Shown: positions 28,337 through 37,841, numbered from the stretch's first letter. The stretch is DNA of 64,000 nt from Bradyrhizobium sp. STM 3843 (GCF_000239815.1 NZ_CAFK01000310.1:1-64000); one strand, 5' to 3'. Numbers and translations: made by a program. Notes: generated by a model not told the origin, from the sequence alone.

Positions 28337-28966
28337 TTACGGTTCCACGAGGTTGGCGCGTACTGCGTATCGAACCAGGCCTGCCGTCGAGTTGACTTCC
28401 AGCTTGCGCATTGCGGCCGCGCGATGCGCTTCGGTGGTCTTGACGCTGAGGTCCAGCATGGCGCTGATACGCTTGTTGGTATAGCCCTCCGCGACCAGCT
28501 TCACAACCAGCCGCTCTCGCGGCGAGAGGTGATGATACCTGTGCTTGTCTTCACCCAAACTGCCGTTCAGCTCGCTCGCGCAACTGTCCGTGCAGAATGC
28601 CTTGTGCACCAGAAGCGACTCGACCGCAGCCAGCAAGAGCTTGTTGGCATCTGATTTCAACAGGAACGCGCGCGCCCCCGCCTGGAACGCCTGCTGCGCA
28701 AGTAGACCTGAATTGTGCACGGTGAAGATGAGAATCTCCGTGTGCATGCGATATTCCTTGATGCGCCGCGCAACCTCCACCCCCGTCATGCGCGGCATGG
28801 AGAAATCGAGTATCGCGACATGGGGCTGGCTTGCGACGGCCGCGGCAAGAGCCTTGCTGCCGTCGTTCGCCTCCGCAACGACTTCCCAGCCGGGGTGCTG
28901 TTCCAGGACAGCCCGCAGTCCCGAACGGACCGCTTCGTGATCATCCGCAATGAGAAAACGCTTCAT
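28337..28966 (-). CDS. NarL/FixJ-type response regulator (second of a pair)
   Basis: A 209-residue regulator: receiver domain (FLIADDHE, phospho-Asp in ILDFSMP) and LuxR-type helix-turn-helix (LSPRER to KTTEAHR). It is the paralogue of the gene at 27517, sharing residues along the whole length, but the second helix and linker differ, so the two may bind different DNA. It lies 71 bp after the kinase gene. Confidence 0.9.
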   Translation of the reverse strand: MKRFLIADDHEAVRSGLRAVLEQHPGWEVVAEANDGSKALAAAVASQPHVAILDFSMPRMTGVEVARRIKEYRMHTEILIFTVHNSGLLAQQAFQAGARAFLLKSDANKLLLAAVESLLVHKAFCTDSCASELNGSLGEDKHRYHHLSPRERLVVKLVAEGYTNKRISAMLDLSVKTTEAHRAAAMRKLEVNSTAGLVRYAVRANLVEP

Positions 28967-29037
28967 GGTGAGGCAACTCCAAACTCGTACCGCTTCGCGC
29001 GATCCAATCGGTGCCCAAACGCGATGTCCCCGTCTGA

Positions 29038-30300
29038 CTATCGATCCACCATTTCGTTCATGGCCTGCTTGCGCGAAAGCTGATGATTGCGGCGGCCTTT
29101 GACCGAGCGCGCCACATGTCCCCGGGGAAATGCCGCGCGCAGGATAGTACCGGACTGCCCCCCTTTCCGAGAATAGATCTCGAGCATACCTCCCATCTGC
29201 TGCAGCCTCGCCTGCATTGCGGGAATTCCGACGCCGAGTGATTTTGTTTTGGAGTGATACCCGGCCCTGGCAAGAGCCGGGATGCCGCGCCCATTGTCGG
29301 TTACGCTCAGCTCGAAATGCTTACCGACCACCTCGATGGCAACGTCGACCGCAGTTGCTTTCGCGTGACGGAAGACGTTCGTCAGGGCTTCTTGAATGAC
29401 TCGCAGCAGCGACCGCTGCGTTTCATAAGGCAGCCGATCGACGCTGGGCACAATCCGAGCGCTGACATCCAACGACGTGCGTGCGGCAAAGCCCTCGGCA
29501 TAGTGTTCAACCGTCGTCCTCAACCCGGAGGCCGCGAGGTTTTGCGGGTGCAACAGATAGGTAAATGTCCGGATTTCCCTCAAGGCGCGATCGATCGAGG
29601 CGTTGATATCGTCGTAAATCTGCTCGGCCTCGGCCGATTGGCTCAAACAGCTTCGTATCCGCATCAGACCGAGGCTCGCAGCAACCAAATGCTGACAGGT
29701 CGAGTCGTGCAGATCGGACGCGATCCGCTGCTGGATGTCCTCCTGAATGGAAGCTAACCGGGCGGTTATGCCTGTATCGTCCCGATCCATCTCCAGGGCG
29801 CCTTGCGCCGGCTCTTCACTCGCGACGCGATGGCTCCCGATCAATCGGGTGATGTTGCCCGTCAGCGGATCGCACATCGGCGCTACGACTGTCTCGATGT
29901 TTCGCGGAACTCCACCGAGCGCTAGCCGATGACGCAGACGTGTTTCGTTGCCTTGGGCGAGACAGGCATCCAGGACCTGATAGACGGACCTGGCATCTTC
30001 TGTCCCCATACAGTCGCTGACGGCCATCTCCCGGATCTCTTCTGAAGCGATCCCAATAAGCGCTTCGAACGCCGGGTTTATAGCTTCGTAGACGAAACGG
30101 CCCCCATATGATGGGCGCACGACGAAGAGAAGCTCTCGAGCGAACTTCCAGTACAGCCGTTCCTTGGTGTCCTGGGCGTCAATCTGGGCCTCGATGCGCG
30201 CCAAGTTCAGGACACTGGATCCACCAGCCCCCCTGGCAGAAGCGTTGTCAGACCTCACGGTACACACTCCGCTTATGACCTTCCAACTTGGAAAGTCCAT
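29038..30300 (-). CDS. PAS-domain sensor histidine kinase (NarX/UhpB type)
   Basis: A 420-residue soluble kinase. A PAS-like domain at about residues 45-165 is followed by a HisKA_3 dimerisation segment with the phospho-His in ASDLHDS and an ATPase domain with EALTNVFRHAKAT and DNGRGIP. No membrane helix is seen, so it senses a cytosolic cue. A GTG at 30258 with a good GGAG five bases upstream is a strong alternative start and would drop 14 residues. HisKA_3 kinases pair with NarL-type regulators, and two lie directly downstream. Confidence 0.9.
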   Translation of the reverse strand: MDFPSWKVISGVCTVRSDNASARGAGGSSVLNLARIEAQIDAQDTKERLYWKFARELLFVVRPSYGGRFVYEAINPAFEALIGIASEEIREMAVSDCMGTEDARSVYQVLDACLAQGNETRLRHRLALGGVPRNIETVVAPMCDPLTGNITRLIGSHRVASEEPAQGALEMDRDDTGITARLASIQEDIQQRIASDLHDSTCQHLVAASLGLMRIRSCLSQSAEAEQIYDDINASIDRALREIRTFTYLLHPQNLAASGLRTTVEHYAEGFAARTSLDVSARIVPSVDRLPYETQRSLLRVIQEALTNVFRHAKATAVDVAIEVVGKHFELSVTDNGRGIPALARAGYHSKTKSLGVGIPAMQARLQQMGGMLEIYSRKGGQSGTILRAAFPRGHVARSVKGRRNHQLSRKQAMNEMVDR

Positions 30301-31111
30301 TCCTGCCCCGGAACTACTCCAGTATACACCGTCGGTTAAGTTATACCATAGGTCGATTCATCTTTCAGTTGAGATCGCGGTTTTGTGTAATGAGTCACGC
30401 GCAACGGAGGCGGAGCTCGCTGCACTGCTCAAATGCTATGGAAACAAAACTAAAATGCGTTTCGTCGAAGCCCAGGACCGATGGGTGCTCTAGTCCGTGG
30501 AGTGAATTTTTGTTCCATGATTATACTGAGTTAAGCTTCTTTTGGTCTGAATAACACCTATCAATACTTGGCAACGCTGTCCCTCACTCCTCAGGATACT
30601 ACCTTAGGGTGAATTATCAAATTTTTTGGAGTGCGACAGCGGACTGCACAGGGGCGTTTACGGCAACAACAAGTGGCTGGTTCCGTTGGTTCCGATGCCG
30701 GATTTCCGGGGAACTCAAGCCGACCATGCTGCCTGCGCCCGATCGGCCCTAACCAGAGTGTGCTGTCTGCCAACTCAGGCGAGCGTGATGAAGGCAATTC
30801 GCCCGGCGAAAAGTTGGCGGAGATGATGCCTCAGCCGAGACACGAGACATGAGTCTCATCACCAGATTCATAGGAGATTCCTTAGCCTTGATCGGGCAAC
30901 CACCCGATATCTGTGTCAGATGAGGAGCGTAATGTTAGACGCGAAGCAGGATTGGAAGACGGCGTTCTGGTCGCGTACGCCTAAGCTCACCAGTTCTGAT
31001 CACGACGGCGCCGCGCCTTGGCCGCACTCGGCAAACGCGCTCCGACCGGCCGTCCTCGACAAACGTAGATGTGCGTACCCTCCTCGACCCCAACACAGCT
31101 GAAAGTTGCAC
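30301..31111. other. Intergenic region of about 800 bp, no gene supported
   Basis: The first 300 bases are AT-richer than the surroundings and must contain the promoter of the kinase gene. Several frames of 60-110 codons occur but lack ribosome sites and family resemblance. No terminator, tRNA or repeat was seen. Confidence 0.5.
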
Positions 31112-31429
31112 ATGCCGCGCTTTTACTTTGACCTCTATTTCGATCGCTACGTCGTGCTCGATCCGGGCGGAATGCCATTCGAGCACAACGCGGGCGCGCA
31201 GGTCGCAGCGCTACAAATGGCGCGCGATCTTGCGATCATCCACTCCGAGCTACGGAACGGTCGTGGCTGGATACGCGTCAGAGACGAGAAGCGACACGAA
31301 ATCCAGCGCTTCCCAATCGACGTAGACCCTGGTTCCGCATGGTTGATGGCCACACGGGAGCCAACGGCGAGAGTTACGAGCCGCAGCCGCTCCTCACACG
31401 AAGAAGATCCTTCCAATCGTCAATTTTGA
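31112..31429 (+). CDS. DUF6894 family protein
   Basis: About 105 residues beginning MPRFYFDLYFD, the N-terminal pattern of DUF6894 proteins, which are abundant in Bradyrhizobium and of unknown function. The central helix (AALQMARDLA) and the following strand fit the family; the last 30 residues are low-complexity. A TTG two codons upstream is less likely. Confidence 0.65.
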   Translation: MPRFYFDLYFDRYVVLDPGGMPFEHNAGAQVAALQMARDLAIIHSELRNGRGWIRVRDEKRHEIQRFPIDVDPGSAWLMATREPTARVTSRSRSSHEEDPSNRQF

Positions 31430-31493
31430 GTTCTCGCTCCGATCGAGCCGATCTGACGGGGACATTGTTGTTTCTCGTTCTTGGAGATGTTCA

Positions 31494-31904
31494 ATGGGAG
31501 AGGCCGCAGTCCTCGTCGCCGTCACAGGCTTTGCTGTCGGCACGATGTTTCCGATCACTGCTCTGCTCCCATTTCTGTTTGTGGTATTGATGGCTTCGAT
31601 CCTGTTTTCGGTACATCGAGATTTATCGCTCTTCCATACGGCATTGGTCATCATCCTCGCGCAAGCCATCATTCAATACGGCTATTGTCTCGGCGTTGTC
31701 GTACGATTCGCTCTGATAGACCGTGGTCGCGGGCGGCGTCCCGAGAGAGACAATTCACGGATCTGGCAACCACGATTTTTCGATGAACCTGCCAGATCTC
31801 GCTCGCGAGTCGCTGACGCGAGTCATCCCAAGATCCATCCGCCCGCCCCGGGGGTTTCCACCGATGTCGGCAATGCGAAACCGCGCGTTAAGGTGCGCGA
31901 CTGA
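31494..31904 (+). CDS. Small membrane protein of unknown function
   Basis: A 136-residue protein with two or three hydrophobic helices in the first 75 residues, then a charged, proline-containing tail. GGAG lies just before the ATG. No family was recognised. It sits between the DUF6894 and DUF1269 genes, all on the plus strand. Confidence 0.5.
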   Translation: MGEAAVLVAVTGFAVGTMFPITALLPFLFVVLMASILFSVHRDLSLFHTALVIILAQAIIQYGYCLGVVVRFALIDRGRGRRPERDNSRIWQPRFFDEPARSRSRVADASHPKIHPPAPGVSTDVGNAKPRVKVRD

Positions 31905-31960
31905 CGTGCTATGAGCGGCCCGACGCAAGCTGACCAAATCTCGATCAGCAGGAGGTCTCC

Positions 31961-32464
31961 ATGTCCGATCTGGTGGCGATCGTATATCCAACCGAGGCGG
32001 AAGCCGAACGGGTGCGTGAGCGCCTCCTCCAGCTGCAGAAGGAGTACCTGATAACGATCAGCGACGCGGTGGTGGCCGTGAAGACCGATGCGGGCAGCAT
32101 CAGGCTCAATCAGCTCGTCAATACCACCACGATGGGGGCGATCACGGGCAGTTTCTGGGGGTTGTTGGTCGGAGTGCTCTTTCTCAATCCGATTTTCGGC
32201 GTCGCAGTCGGCGCCGCATCAGGAGCGCTCGGCGGTGCCCTTTCGGATTTCGGCATCGACGACTCGTTCATGAAGCAGCTCGCAATGACGATCCAACCCG
32301 GAAACGCCGCGCTGTTCGTCCTGATCAAGAACATGACTGCGGACAAGGTGCTCAAGGAAATCAAGGACGCCGGAGGAGTCGTTCTGAAAACATCTCTGGA
32401 TGAGACCAAGGAAAAGGCTCTCCGCGACGCGCTCGCGAGCGTCGCGGCCAGGCCGGCGGCCTGA
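31961..32464 (+). CDS. DUF1269 family membrane protein
   Basis: A 167-residue protein with an N-terminal soluble strand-helix part (MSDLVAIVYP), a glycine-rich hydrophobic hairpin at about residues 60-95 and a soluble C-terminal domain. This layout is that of DUF1269, often stress-induced and of unknown role. AGGAGG lies just upstream of the ATG. Confidence 0.88.
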   Translation: MSDLVAIVYPTEAEAERVRERLLQLQKEYLITISDAVVAVKTDAGSIRLNQLVNTTTMGAITGSFWGLLVGVLFLNPIFGVAVGAASGALGGALSDFGIDDSFMKQLAMTIQPGNAALFVLIKNMTADKVLKEIKDAGGVVLKTSLDETKEKALRDALASVAARPAA

Positions 32465-32487
32465 GCCGGTGAACTCGGTTTTGCGCT

Positions 32488-33201
32488 CTAGCGGCGACTG
32501 CCGACCAGACGCAGCAGCATCATGAACATATTGAGGAAGTTGAGATAGAGCGACAGCGCGGCGATCACCGACTTGCGGCCGGCGGCGGTCTCATCGTCCC
32601 TGCCGTCGTACATCGCCTTGATGCGCTGCGTATCATAGGCAGTCAGACCGGCGAAGACGCCGATTCCGATGACCGAGATCAACCAGTCCAGTCCGGTCGA
32701 TCGCAGGAAGAGATTGACTACCGTTGCGATAATGATTCCGATCAGACCCATGAACAGGAAGGTCCCCAGCCCGGACAGGTCCCGGCTGGTGGTATATCCA
32801 AAGACGCTGAGCGCTCCGAACATTGCCGCTGCGATGAAGAAGACTCGCGTGATCGAAGAGGCGGTATAGATGTGAAGCAGCGTCGAGACTGACACGCCCA
32901 CCAGGGCGGCGTAGGTAAAGAACAGCCACCGTGCGGCCGTCGCCGACAACGTATTGATGCGCGAGCTGATGAAGAACACCAAGGCCAAAGGCGCCAAAAT
33001 GAAGATCCACATCAGGGGGCTCTGAAGCAATGCCGGACCGGTCAGCTGATAGCTCAACCATGCGACAAGAGCGGTCAGTCCGACGCCCGCAGCCATGAAG
33101 TTGTAGACTCCGAGCATGTAGCCGTGCAGACCGGCATCCGCAGCAAGGTCGTGGCTGCCGATCGTGCCAGAACCCAGTGAATTTTGATCGTAGTTGGACA
33201 T
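32488..33201 (-). CDS. Bax inhibitor-1/YccA family membrane protein
   Basis: A 237-residue protein with seven hydrophobic helices and the BI-1 signature around GLTAYDTQRIKAMYD. Bacterial members resemble YbhL and YccA; some conduct Ca2+ or modulate FtsH. The ATG at 33201 has GGGAGGAG upstream, and the longer frame to 33372 is not family-like. It converges with the DUF1269 gene. Confidence 0.92.
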   Translation of the reverse strand: MSNYDQNSLGSGTIGSHDLAADAGLHGYMLGVYNFMAAGVGLTALVAWLSYQLTGPALLQSPLMWIFILAPLALVFFISSRINTLSATAARWLFFTYAALVGVSVSTLLHIYTASSITRVFFIAAAMFGALSVFGYTTSRDLSGLGTFLFMGLIGIIIATVVNLFLRSTGLDWLISVIGIGVFAGLTAYDTQRIKAMYDGRDDETAAGRKSVIAALSLYLNFLNMFMMLLRLVGSRR

Positions 33202-33476
33202 AGCCCGTCTCCTCCCGGTACCACTGACGAGGCGTGAACGTCGACGGTATTGCCGGGAGCATCTTGCGGGATATTGGAAAATCACCCGAGCGCCTGCGGC
33301 GAAAACCACCCGATCATTTCGCAGCCTTTGACAGAAGAACGCGCCGATCAATCGGCCGCCATGGCTTGCCATTACGAAAGAGTAACCCCGGAGGCGGACG
33401 CCCTAATCCAAATTGGGGATATTCCCTTACACGTTTGTCACTGGAACCTGCTCCGCATCCGCCCTATTCAGCGCGG

Positions 33477-33737
33477 ATGCGATACTTCTTTCACATCGTC
33501 GATAGATACGGCCTGTGTCAGGACAGGATCGGATTCGAGTGCGCCACCCGGCGCGCCGCGGTTAGGCATGCCGAACGCATCGCCGCCGAACTGGCGAGGG
33601 CCGGCGAGTTTCTTCGTGGCGGCGCTGTCCTTGTGACCCATGGCGCCGCATCGGGCGCGGATGTCGGAGCGGAACCCGGATGCTGCGGCCATCTGGGAAA
33701 ACTGGGCAGCGATGGCGGGCGCGCGGTACTGCCCTGA
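33477..33737 (+). CDS. DUF6894 family protein, C-terminus divergent
   Basis: An 86-residue frame beginning MRYFFHIVDRYG, typical of DUF6894. The helix AAVRHAERIAAELA follows. After about residue 55 the usual strand pattern is lost and the sequence turns into Gly- and Cys-containing filler, which suggests a decayed or frameshifted 3' end. It is a second copy of the family seen at 31112. Confidence 0.5.
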   Translation: MRYFFHIVDRYGLCQDRIGFECATRRAAVRHAERIAAELARAGEFLRGGAVLVTHGAASGADVGAEPGCCGHLGKLGSDGGRAVLP

Positions 33738-34007
33738 CGTCCTACAGAGAATCCCGGATAGGCGACCGGAAGAGGCCCCCACAAGATCAGCCGGCTGGAT
33801 GGCCGCGTATTGGTATGTTCTGCCCGCGGTGCCTCCGCGATCGACGGAAGAAGGCCATCACGCGCCATGGCACCTGCATCGCATGAGGTCGATCAGAAGC
33901 TCTCCCGCCTTGCGCCCATCGCGCGGCTGGATGTAGCATTCTCGCACTGCCGACCTGGTTCCACTGAAAAAGTTCTGCGTTCGCCGGCCCTCCACATGGA
34001 GGCACGC

Positions 34008-34238
34008 ATGACCATTCGTCTTGTTTGCGGACTTCTGATCGCAGGCGCATTGGCCGCAACTGCGGCTCCAACGCCCTCCGTTGCGGAAGCGAATAGCCCA
34101 AGCGCATCTGCGCCAACGGACGCGGCGCGGGTCGCTAATCCCCATAAGCATCGATATTGGCGCCATCGCGGCGGAAGGCATCCGCACTACGGCAGCCGGC
34201 GGGTTCGTACCTATGCTCCGAACGACCCGGGACGATAG
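34008..34238 (+). CDS. Small secreted His/Arg-rich protein
   Basis: A 76-residue protein with a clear signal peptide (cleavage near SVAEA, about residue 28) and a basic mature part rich in His, Arg and Tyr (HKHRYWRHRGGRHPHYG). GGAGG lies 5 bases upstream of the ATG at 34008. Such proteins are common in Bradyrhizobium; function unknown. Confidence 0.6.
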   Translation: MTIRLVCGLLIAGALAATAAPTPSVAEANSPSASAPTDAARVANPHKHRYWRHRGGRHPHYGSRRVRTYAPNDPGR

Positions 34239-34293
34239 CTCGCCGACCGCAGAGCTGAACGCCTCGGAATGCATCTGCCGATTTGAGCGATTA

Positions 34294-35415
34294 ATGACTG
34301 ATACGAAGACGGCCTTGGAACGACTTCGCGAGGACGCCCGACACGATGATCCCGCAAGTCGGCCTGCACATGTCGAATGGCGCGGCCTGTTGACGGCCGG
34401 TCTCGGCCTGCTCGCATTCAGCATATGTCTTTTCCTGGTGTGGCAGACCGCTTCGAGCCTGCTCATTATCTTCGCAGGCGTCCTGTTCGCCGCATTTCTG
34501 GACGCCGCCGCGAGGACCCTTGCGCCCGTCCTCCCCCTCAATCGAGTCTGGCGGCTGACGCTGGTCGTGCTGCTTCTGGCCGCCGCGTTGACGCTGGGCT
34601 TCGTCTGGGGCGCGAGCAAGCTGCCCGAGCAGACGCGGCTGCTCCTCAAGGTCATGGATGAGCAGGTCGACGTCGTCCAGGATCACCTGTTGTCGTTCGG
34701 CGTGGACCTGCTGGGCCCGGACGGAGGACGAAACCTCGCCACGTGGCTGTTTCCCGATCACAACAGTCTGTTCAGCCATGCTCAGATGATCCTCGGCGGC
34801 GCATCGAGCTTCTTGGTCAACGCTCTGGTCATCCTGTTCCTCGGACTTCTCTTTGCTTTCGATCCGGCCGGCCACCGCGACAGCCTGCTCCTGTTGGTCA
34901 AGCCCTCGTACCGGCCCCGCGCGCGCGGGGTTCTCAACGAAATGGGATTGGTTTTGCGGCTGTGGTTCATGGGCCAAGTGGTTCGTATCGTCCTGATGAC
35001 GCTATGTACCTGGGTCGCGCTCTATCTCGTCGGATTGCCGGGTCCGTTCGTGCTCGGGCTTCAGGCTGGATTGTCGAATTTCGTTCCCTACCTGGGTCCC
35101 CTTGTGGCTGCGGTTCCGATTGCGCTTGTGGCGATGCCCTTCGGCGTTTCGGTATTGGCCTGGGCGGTGATCATCTACACCATTATCCAGTCGGTCGAAG
35201 GCTATGTGATCGGTCCGCTGATCCAGCGCCAAGCGGTTGAAATTCCACCTGCGTGGACGCTGGTCACGATCGTGCTGCTCGGCGCACTTTTTGGCGTGAT
35301 GGGTCTGGCGCTTGCGATGCCGCTGGTCGCGATCGGCCGCACCGCGGTGCTCAGATTCTATGTCGAGGACTTTCTTGGTGATGAGGTCAACGCAACCGCG
35401 AGGGATGGCCCATGA
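34294..35415 (+). CDS. AI-2E family transporter (UPF0118)
   Basis: A 373-residue permease with about eight transmembrane helices: a block near residues 30-105, a soluble stretch, and the C-terminal helices with LSNFVPYLGPLVAAVP and QSVEGYVIGPLIQ, the two best conserved segments of the family. Substrate unknown; some members act as Na+/H+ antiporters. The longer frame from 34081 overlaps the small secreted protein and is not used. It overlaps the next gene by 4 bp. Confidence 0.88.
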   Translation: MTDTKTALERLREDARHDDPASRPAHVEWRGLLTAGLGLLAFSICLFLVWQTASSLLIIFAGVLFAAFLDAAARTLAPVLPLNRVWRLTLVVLLLAAALTLGFVWGASKLPEQTRLLLKVMDEQVDVVQDHLLSFGVDLLGPDGGRNLATWLFPDHNSLFSHAQMILGGASSFLVNALVILFLGLLFAFDPAGHRDSLLLLVKPSYRPRARGVLNEMGLVLRLWFMGQVVRIVLMTLCTWVALYLVGLPGPFVLGLQAGLSNFVPYLGPLVAAVPIALVAMPFGVSVLAWAVIIYTIIQSVEGYVIGPLIQRQAVEIPPAWTLVTIVLLGALFGVMGLALAMPLVAIGRTAVLRFYVEDFLGDEVNATARDGP

Positions 35416-36008
35416 GCGAGATCGATCTGCAATCGCACGATAGCGTCGCACCCTCGACCAGTCCCGCGAGAGCCAATTTCCTGTGGCAGCAACTGCCGTA
35501 CATCCTGGCTCTCGTGCTTGCAATCGCAGGCGTCGCCTACACCAACATCTCGCACCGGCCACTCGTCGGCTATTGGGAGTTTCTCTCGCTTGCAATCGCG
35601 GCGGTGTGCGTCGTAGCCAAATGGCCCCTGCTTGACAACAAGCAGGCCCAGTTTCGTCTGCTATGGACCCAGGCGCTGCACTGGGTCGCTGTCCTGGTCG
35701 CGATGAATATTGTCCTGATTTCCAGCGTCCAACAGCTGCTTCCGACCCCGGCGTCAAGCCTTGTCCTTTTGGTGCTACTGGCGCTCGGCACCTTTCTGGC
35801 AGGACTGAGCCTCTTGCTCCCACAGATCTGCTTCCTCGGCGTTGCGATGGCGGCAACCGTTCCGGCGCTGTCCTGGCTGAAGCAGTCGATGATCTTCTTC
35901 CTTCTGGCGGCCGTATTGCTGGTCGGACTCGGCATGGCGTTCTGGCTTTACCGCGGCGACCAGCGCGTGGCGGTGTCACCGCGGACCAACGATCAACACG
36001 AGTCCTGA
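35412..36008 (+). CDS. Multi-helix membrane protein of unknown function
   Basis: A 198-residue protein with about five or six hydrophobic helices between residues 28 and 180 and charged ends. No family was recognised. Its ATG overlaps the stop of the AI-2E transporter gene (ATGA), so the two are translationally coupled and may act together. Confidence 0.7.
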   Translation: MSEIDLQSHDSVAPSTSPARANFLWQQLPYILALVLAIAGVAYTNISHRPLVGYWEFLSLAIAAVCVVAKWPLLDNKQAQFRLLWTQALHWVAVLVAMNIVLISSVQQLLPTPASSLVLLVLLALGTFLAGLSLLLPQICFLGVAMAATVPALSWLKQSMIFFLLAAVLLVGLGMAFWLYRGDQRVAVSPRTNDQHES

Positions 36009-36009
36009 G

Positions 36010-36495
36010 ATGCAAATGATACGACCTCTCGGCGCGCTGAGCGTTTCCGCGCTGATCGCGATGAGCTCGGCCGCAGCACAGGGCGAGAGATTCCGGGTCG
36101 GCCGCCTCCTGTGCTTCGGCGGGGCGAGAGTTGGCGCCCTCGTTGGATCAACTCAATCCCTTCGTTGCGAATTCTATCGGAGAGGATCGACGACGCGCTA
36201 CATCTATGACGGACGAATCCAGCGTGTTGGTCTGGACCTTGGCGTCACCGGAGTTGGCGCTCTGTCTTGGGCCGTGTTGGCCAGGAACTCAGGGATTGGC
36301 CGCGGCTCCTTGCACGGGAGCTACGTCGGGATAAGCAGCCATGTTGCGCTCGGGCCCGGCCTCGGGGCCAATGTTCTGATCGGAGGGTCGCGCCGAAGTA
36401 TCGTTCTGCAGCCGCTCTCCCTGGAGCGCAGCATTGGCGTCAATCTCGCCGCGACGGTGACCCGCCTCACGCTCAGCGAGCGAGGCGGGCGATAG
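36010..36495 (+). CDS. DUF992 family secreted protein
   Basis: A 161-residue protein with a signal peptide (about 23 residues) and the DUF992 pattern: GRLLCFGG, LRCEFYRRG, the YIYDGRIQRVGLDLGVTG strand region and ANVLIGGSRRSIVLQPLS near the C-terminus. These periplasmic or outer-surface proteins are widespread in Rhizobiales with no assigned role. It starts one base after the preceding gene. Confidence 0.87.
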   Translation: MQMIRPLGALSVSALIAMSSAAAQGERFRVGRLLCFGGARVGALVGSTQSLRCEFYRRGSTTRYIYDGRIQRVGLDLGVTGVGALSWAVLARNSGIGRGSLHGSYVGISSHVALGPGLGANVLIGGSRRSIVLQPLSLERSIGVNLAATVTRLTLSERGGR

Positions 36496-36639
36496 CGCAT
36501 TGACCGTCTACGGCTTCGCCGGGTGGCCGAGACTCCCCCGCGATCGGAACTTCCCATCCCGACGCTCAGGGTTTCGTCGGATGCCGATCATAGGGGCGGC
36601 AGCTACCATTGCGTCACCCGGCAATGAAAGGAGGGGTCC

Positions 36640-37194
36640 ATGACTCTCTATAGAAGCTCCACCATTGAGAGCCTGGGTCCACCGCCGCTCTGGGTTTGCA
36701 CGCTCCTCGGCGTCGTCATGATCCTCGCCGGGTTCTTTGCTCTGAGCGATCTTATGTTCGCTACCATTATCAGCGTCAAGCTGATCGGTCTGACGGCCAT
36801 TGCGGCCGGCGCGTTCGAGATCATTCACGCCTTCTGGACTAGAGGCTGGGGCGGCTTCCTGTGGCAGATTCTGCTTGGAGCGCTCTATGTCGCATTCGGT
36901 CTTACGCTCGTCACCCAACCGGCTTCCGGCGCCCTGGTCCTGACTTATCTCCTGGGCGCACTGCTGTTCGCATCGGGTGCCATTCGATGCGCGCTGAGCT
37001 TCGCCCACTGGGCGCAGAACGGTTGGATGATGCTGATTTCCGGCATTTTCGGAATAGCTGCCGGTCTGCTGATCCTATTCGGAATTCCCAATATCAGCCT
37101 ATGGGCACTTGGATTCCTGCTTGGGGTCGACCTGCTTTCGCATGGTCTGGCTTGGCTGCTTTACGCATTTCAATCCGCGCGAGCAACGGCATAA
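36640..37194 (+). CDS. HdeD family membrane protein
   Basis: A 184-residue protein with six hydrophobic helices arranged as three hairpins and the glycine-rich turns typical of HdeD/DUF308. In E. coli HdeD is linked to acid resistance at high cell density. GGAGGGG lies just before the ATG. Confidence 0.85.
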   Translation: MTLYRSSTIESLGPPPLWVCTLLGVVMILAGFFALSDLMFATIISVKLIGLTAIAAGAFEIIHAFWTRGWGGFLWQILLGALYVAFGLTLVTQPASGALVLTYLLGALLFASGAIRCALSFAHWAQNGWMMLISGIFGIAAGLLILFGIPNISLWALGFLLGVDLLSHGLAWLLYAFQSARATA

Positions 37195-37212
37195 CAAACT
37201 AAGGAGAAGAAA

Positions 37213-37512
37213 ATGACCGTTAGATCCCGCCGGGCTGTTCTCGGTCTTGTTGCGCAGGGCGTGGCAGCTAGTGCTGCCGCCGGCATCCTCGGCGCCCGCT
37301 TCGTCGAAACGGTCCAGGCCATGCCGATGGCTCCTGATCTTGCACGAACTGAGAGGCAATCGGACCAACTTACGCCGGCGCAGTGGTGGGGCGCACCGCC
37401 GGCTCCGGGTTGGGGACGACCGCCCCCTCCCGGCTGGGGACGACCGCCGCCGCGCAGGCGCCGGTGGGTCTGCTGGTGGCATCGAGGCCGACGCCGCTGT
37501 GGTTGGCGCTGA
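37213..37512 (+). CDS. Small Tat-type exported protein with WG-Pro repeats and basic tail
   Basis: A 99-residue protein. The N-terminus RSRRAVLGLV and a following Ala-rich hydrophobic stretch look like a twin-arginine signal. The mature part holds tandem PGWGRPPP units and ends in a cluster of Arg, Trp and two Cys (RRRRWVCWW). GGAGAAG lies 7 bases upstream. Function unknown. Confidence 0.6.
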   Translation: MTVRSRRAVLGLVAQGVAASAAAGILGARFVETVQAMPMAPDLARTERQSDQLTPAQWWGAPPAPGWGRPPPPGWGRPPPRRRRWVCWWHRGRRRCGWR

Positions 37513-37595
37513 GCCGTGCATTTGGAGACTCCATCCGCGCGCAGCAGGTTCATCGTGAACCTCTGCCGGGGTTCCGCAAACCGATGGAGGAAGCC

Positions 37596-37841
37596 GTGCA
37601 CGTGACCTACCGGCTCTTTCTGGCGATGCTAGCCACTCTTTTTCTCGTGTTTGCTGCAATCTGGTATATCGCGATGGTGTCGGCCGCGACGCCGCCGATG
37701 TCTCTGTACCGCAACGTCATCATGGCAGTGGCCGTGACCGTAATGGCGTTGACCGCTGGTGGCCTGATTGCGCTCATGTTCTACAGCCGCCGCAAGGGCT
37801 ACGACGAGCCTGCGCGCAGCGATCGGGATTCTCGCATGTGA
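37596..37841 (+). CDS. Small two-helix membrane protein
   Basis: About 81 residues from a GTG at 37596, which has GGAGG five bases upstream; an ATG at 37584 in the same frame contains that GGAGG. Two hydrophobic helices (residues ~8-27 and ~38-62) are followed by a charged tail. It lies upstream of the RND efflux genes; no family was recognised. Confidence 0.55.
   Translation: MHVTYRLFLAMLATLFLVFAAIWYIAMVSAATPPMSLYRNVIMAVAVTVMALTAGGLIALMFYSRRKGYDEPARSDRDSRM

Noticed and set aside
30920-31102. A 60-codon plus-strand frame before the DUF6894 gene
   Set aside because: No Shine-Dalgarno and no conserved pattern; left as intergenic.
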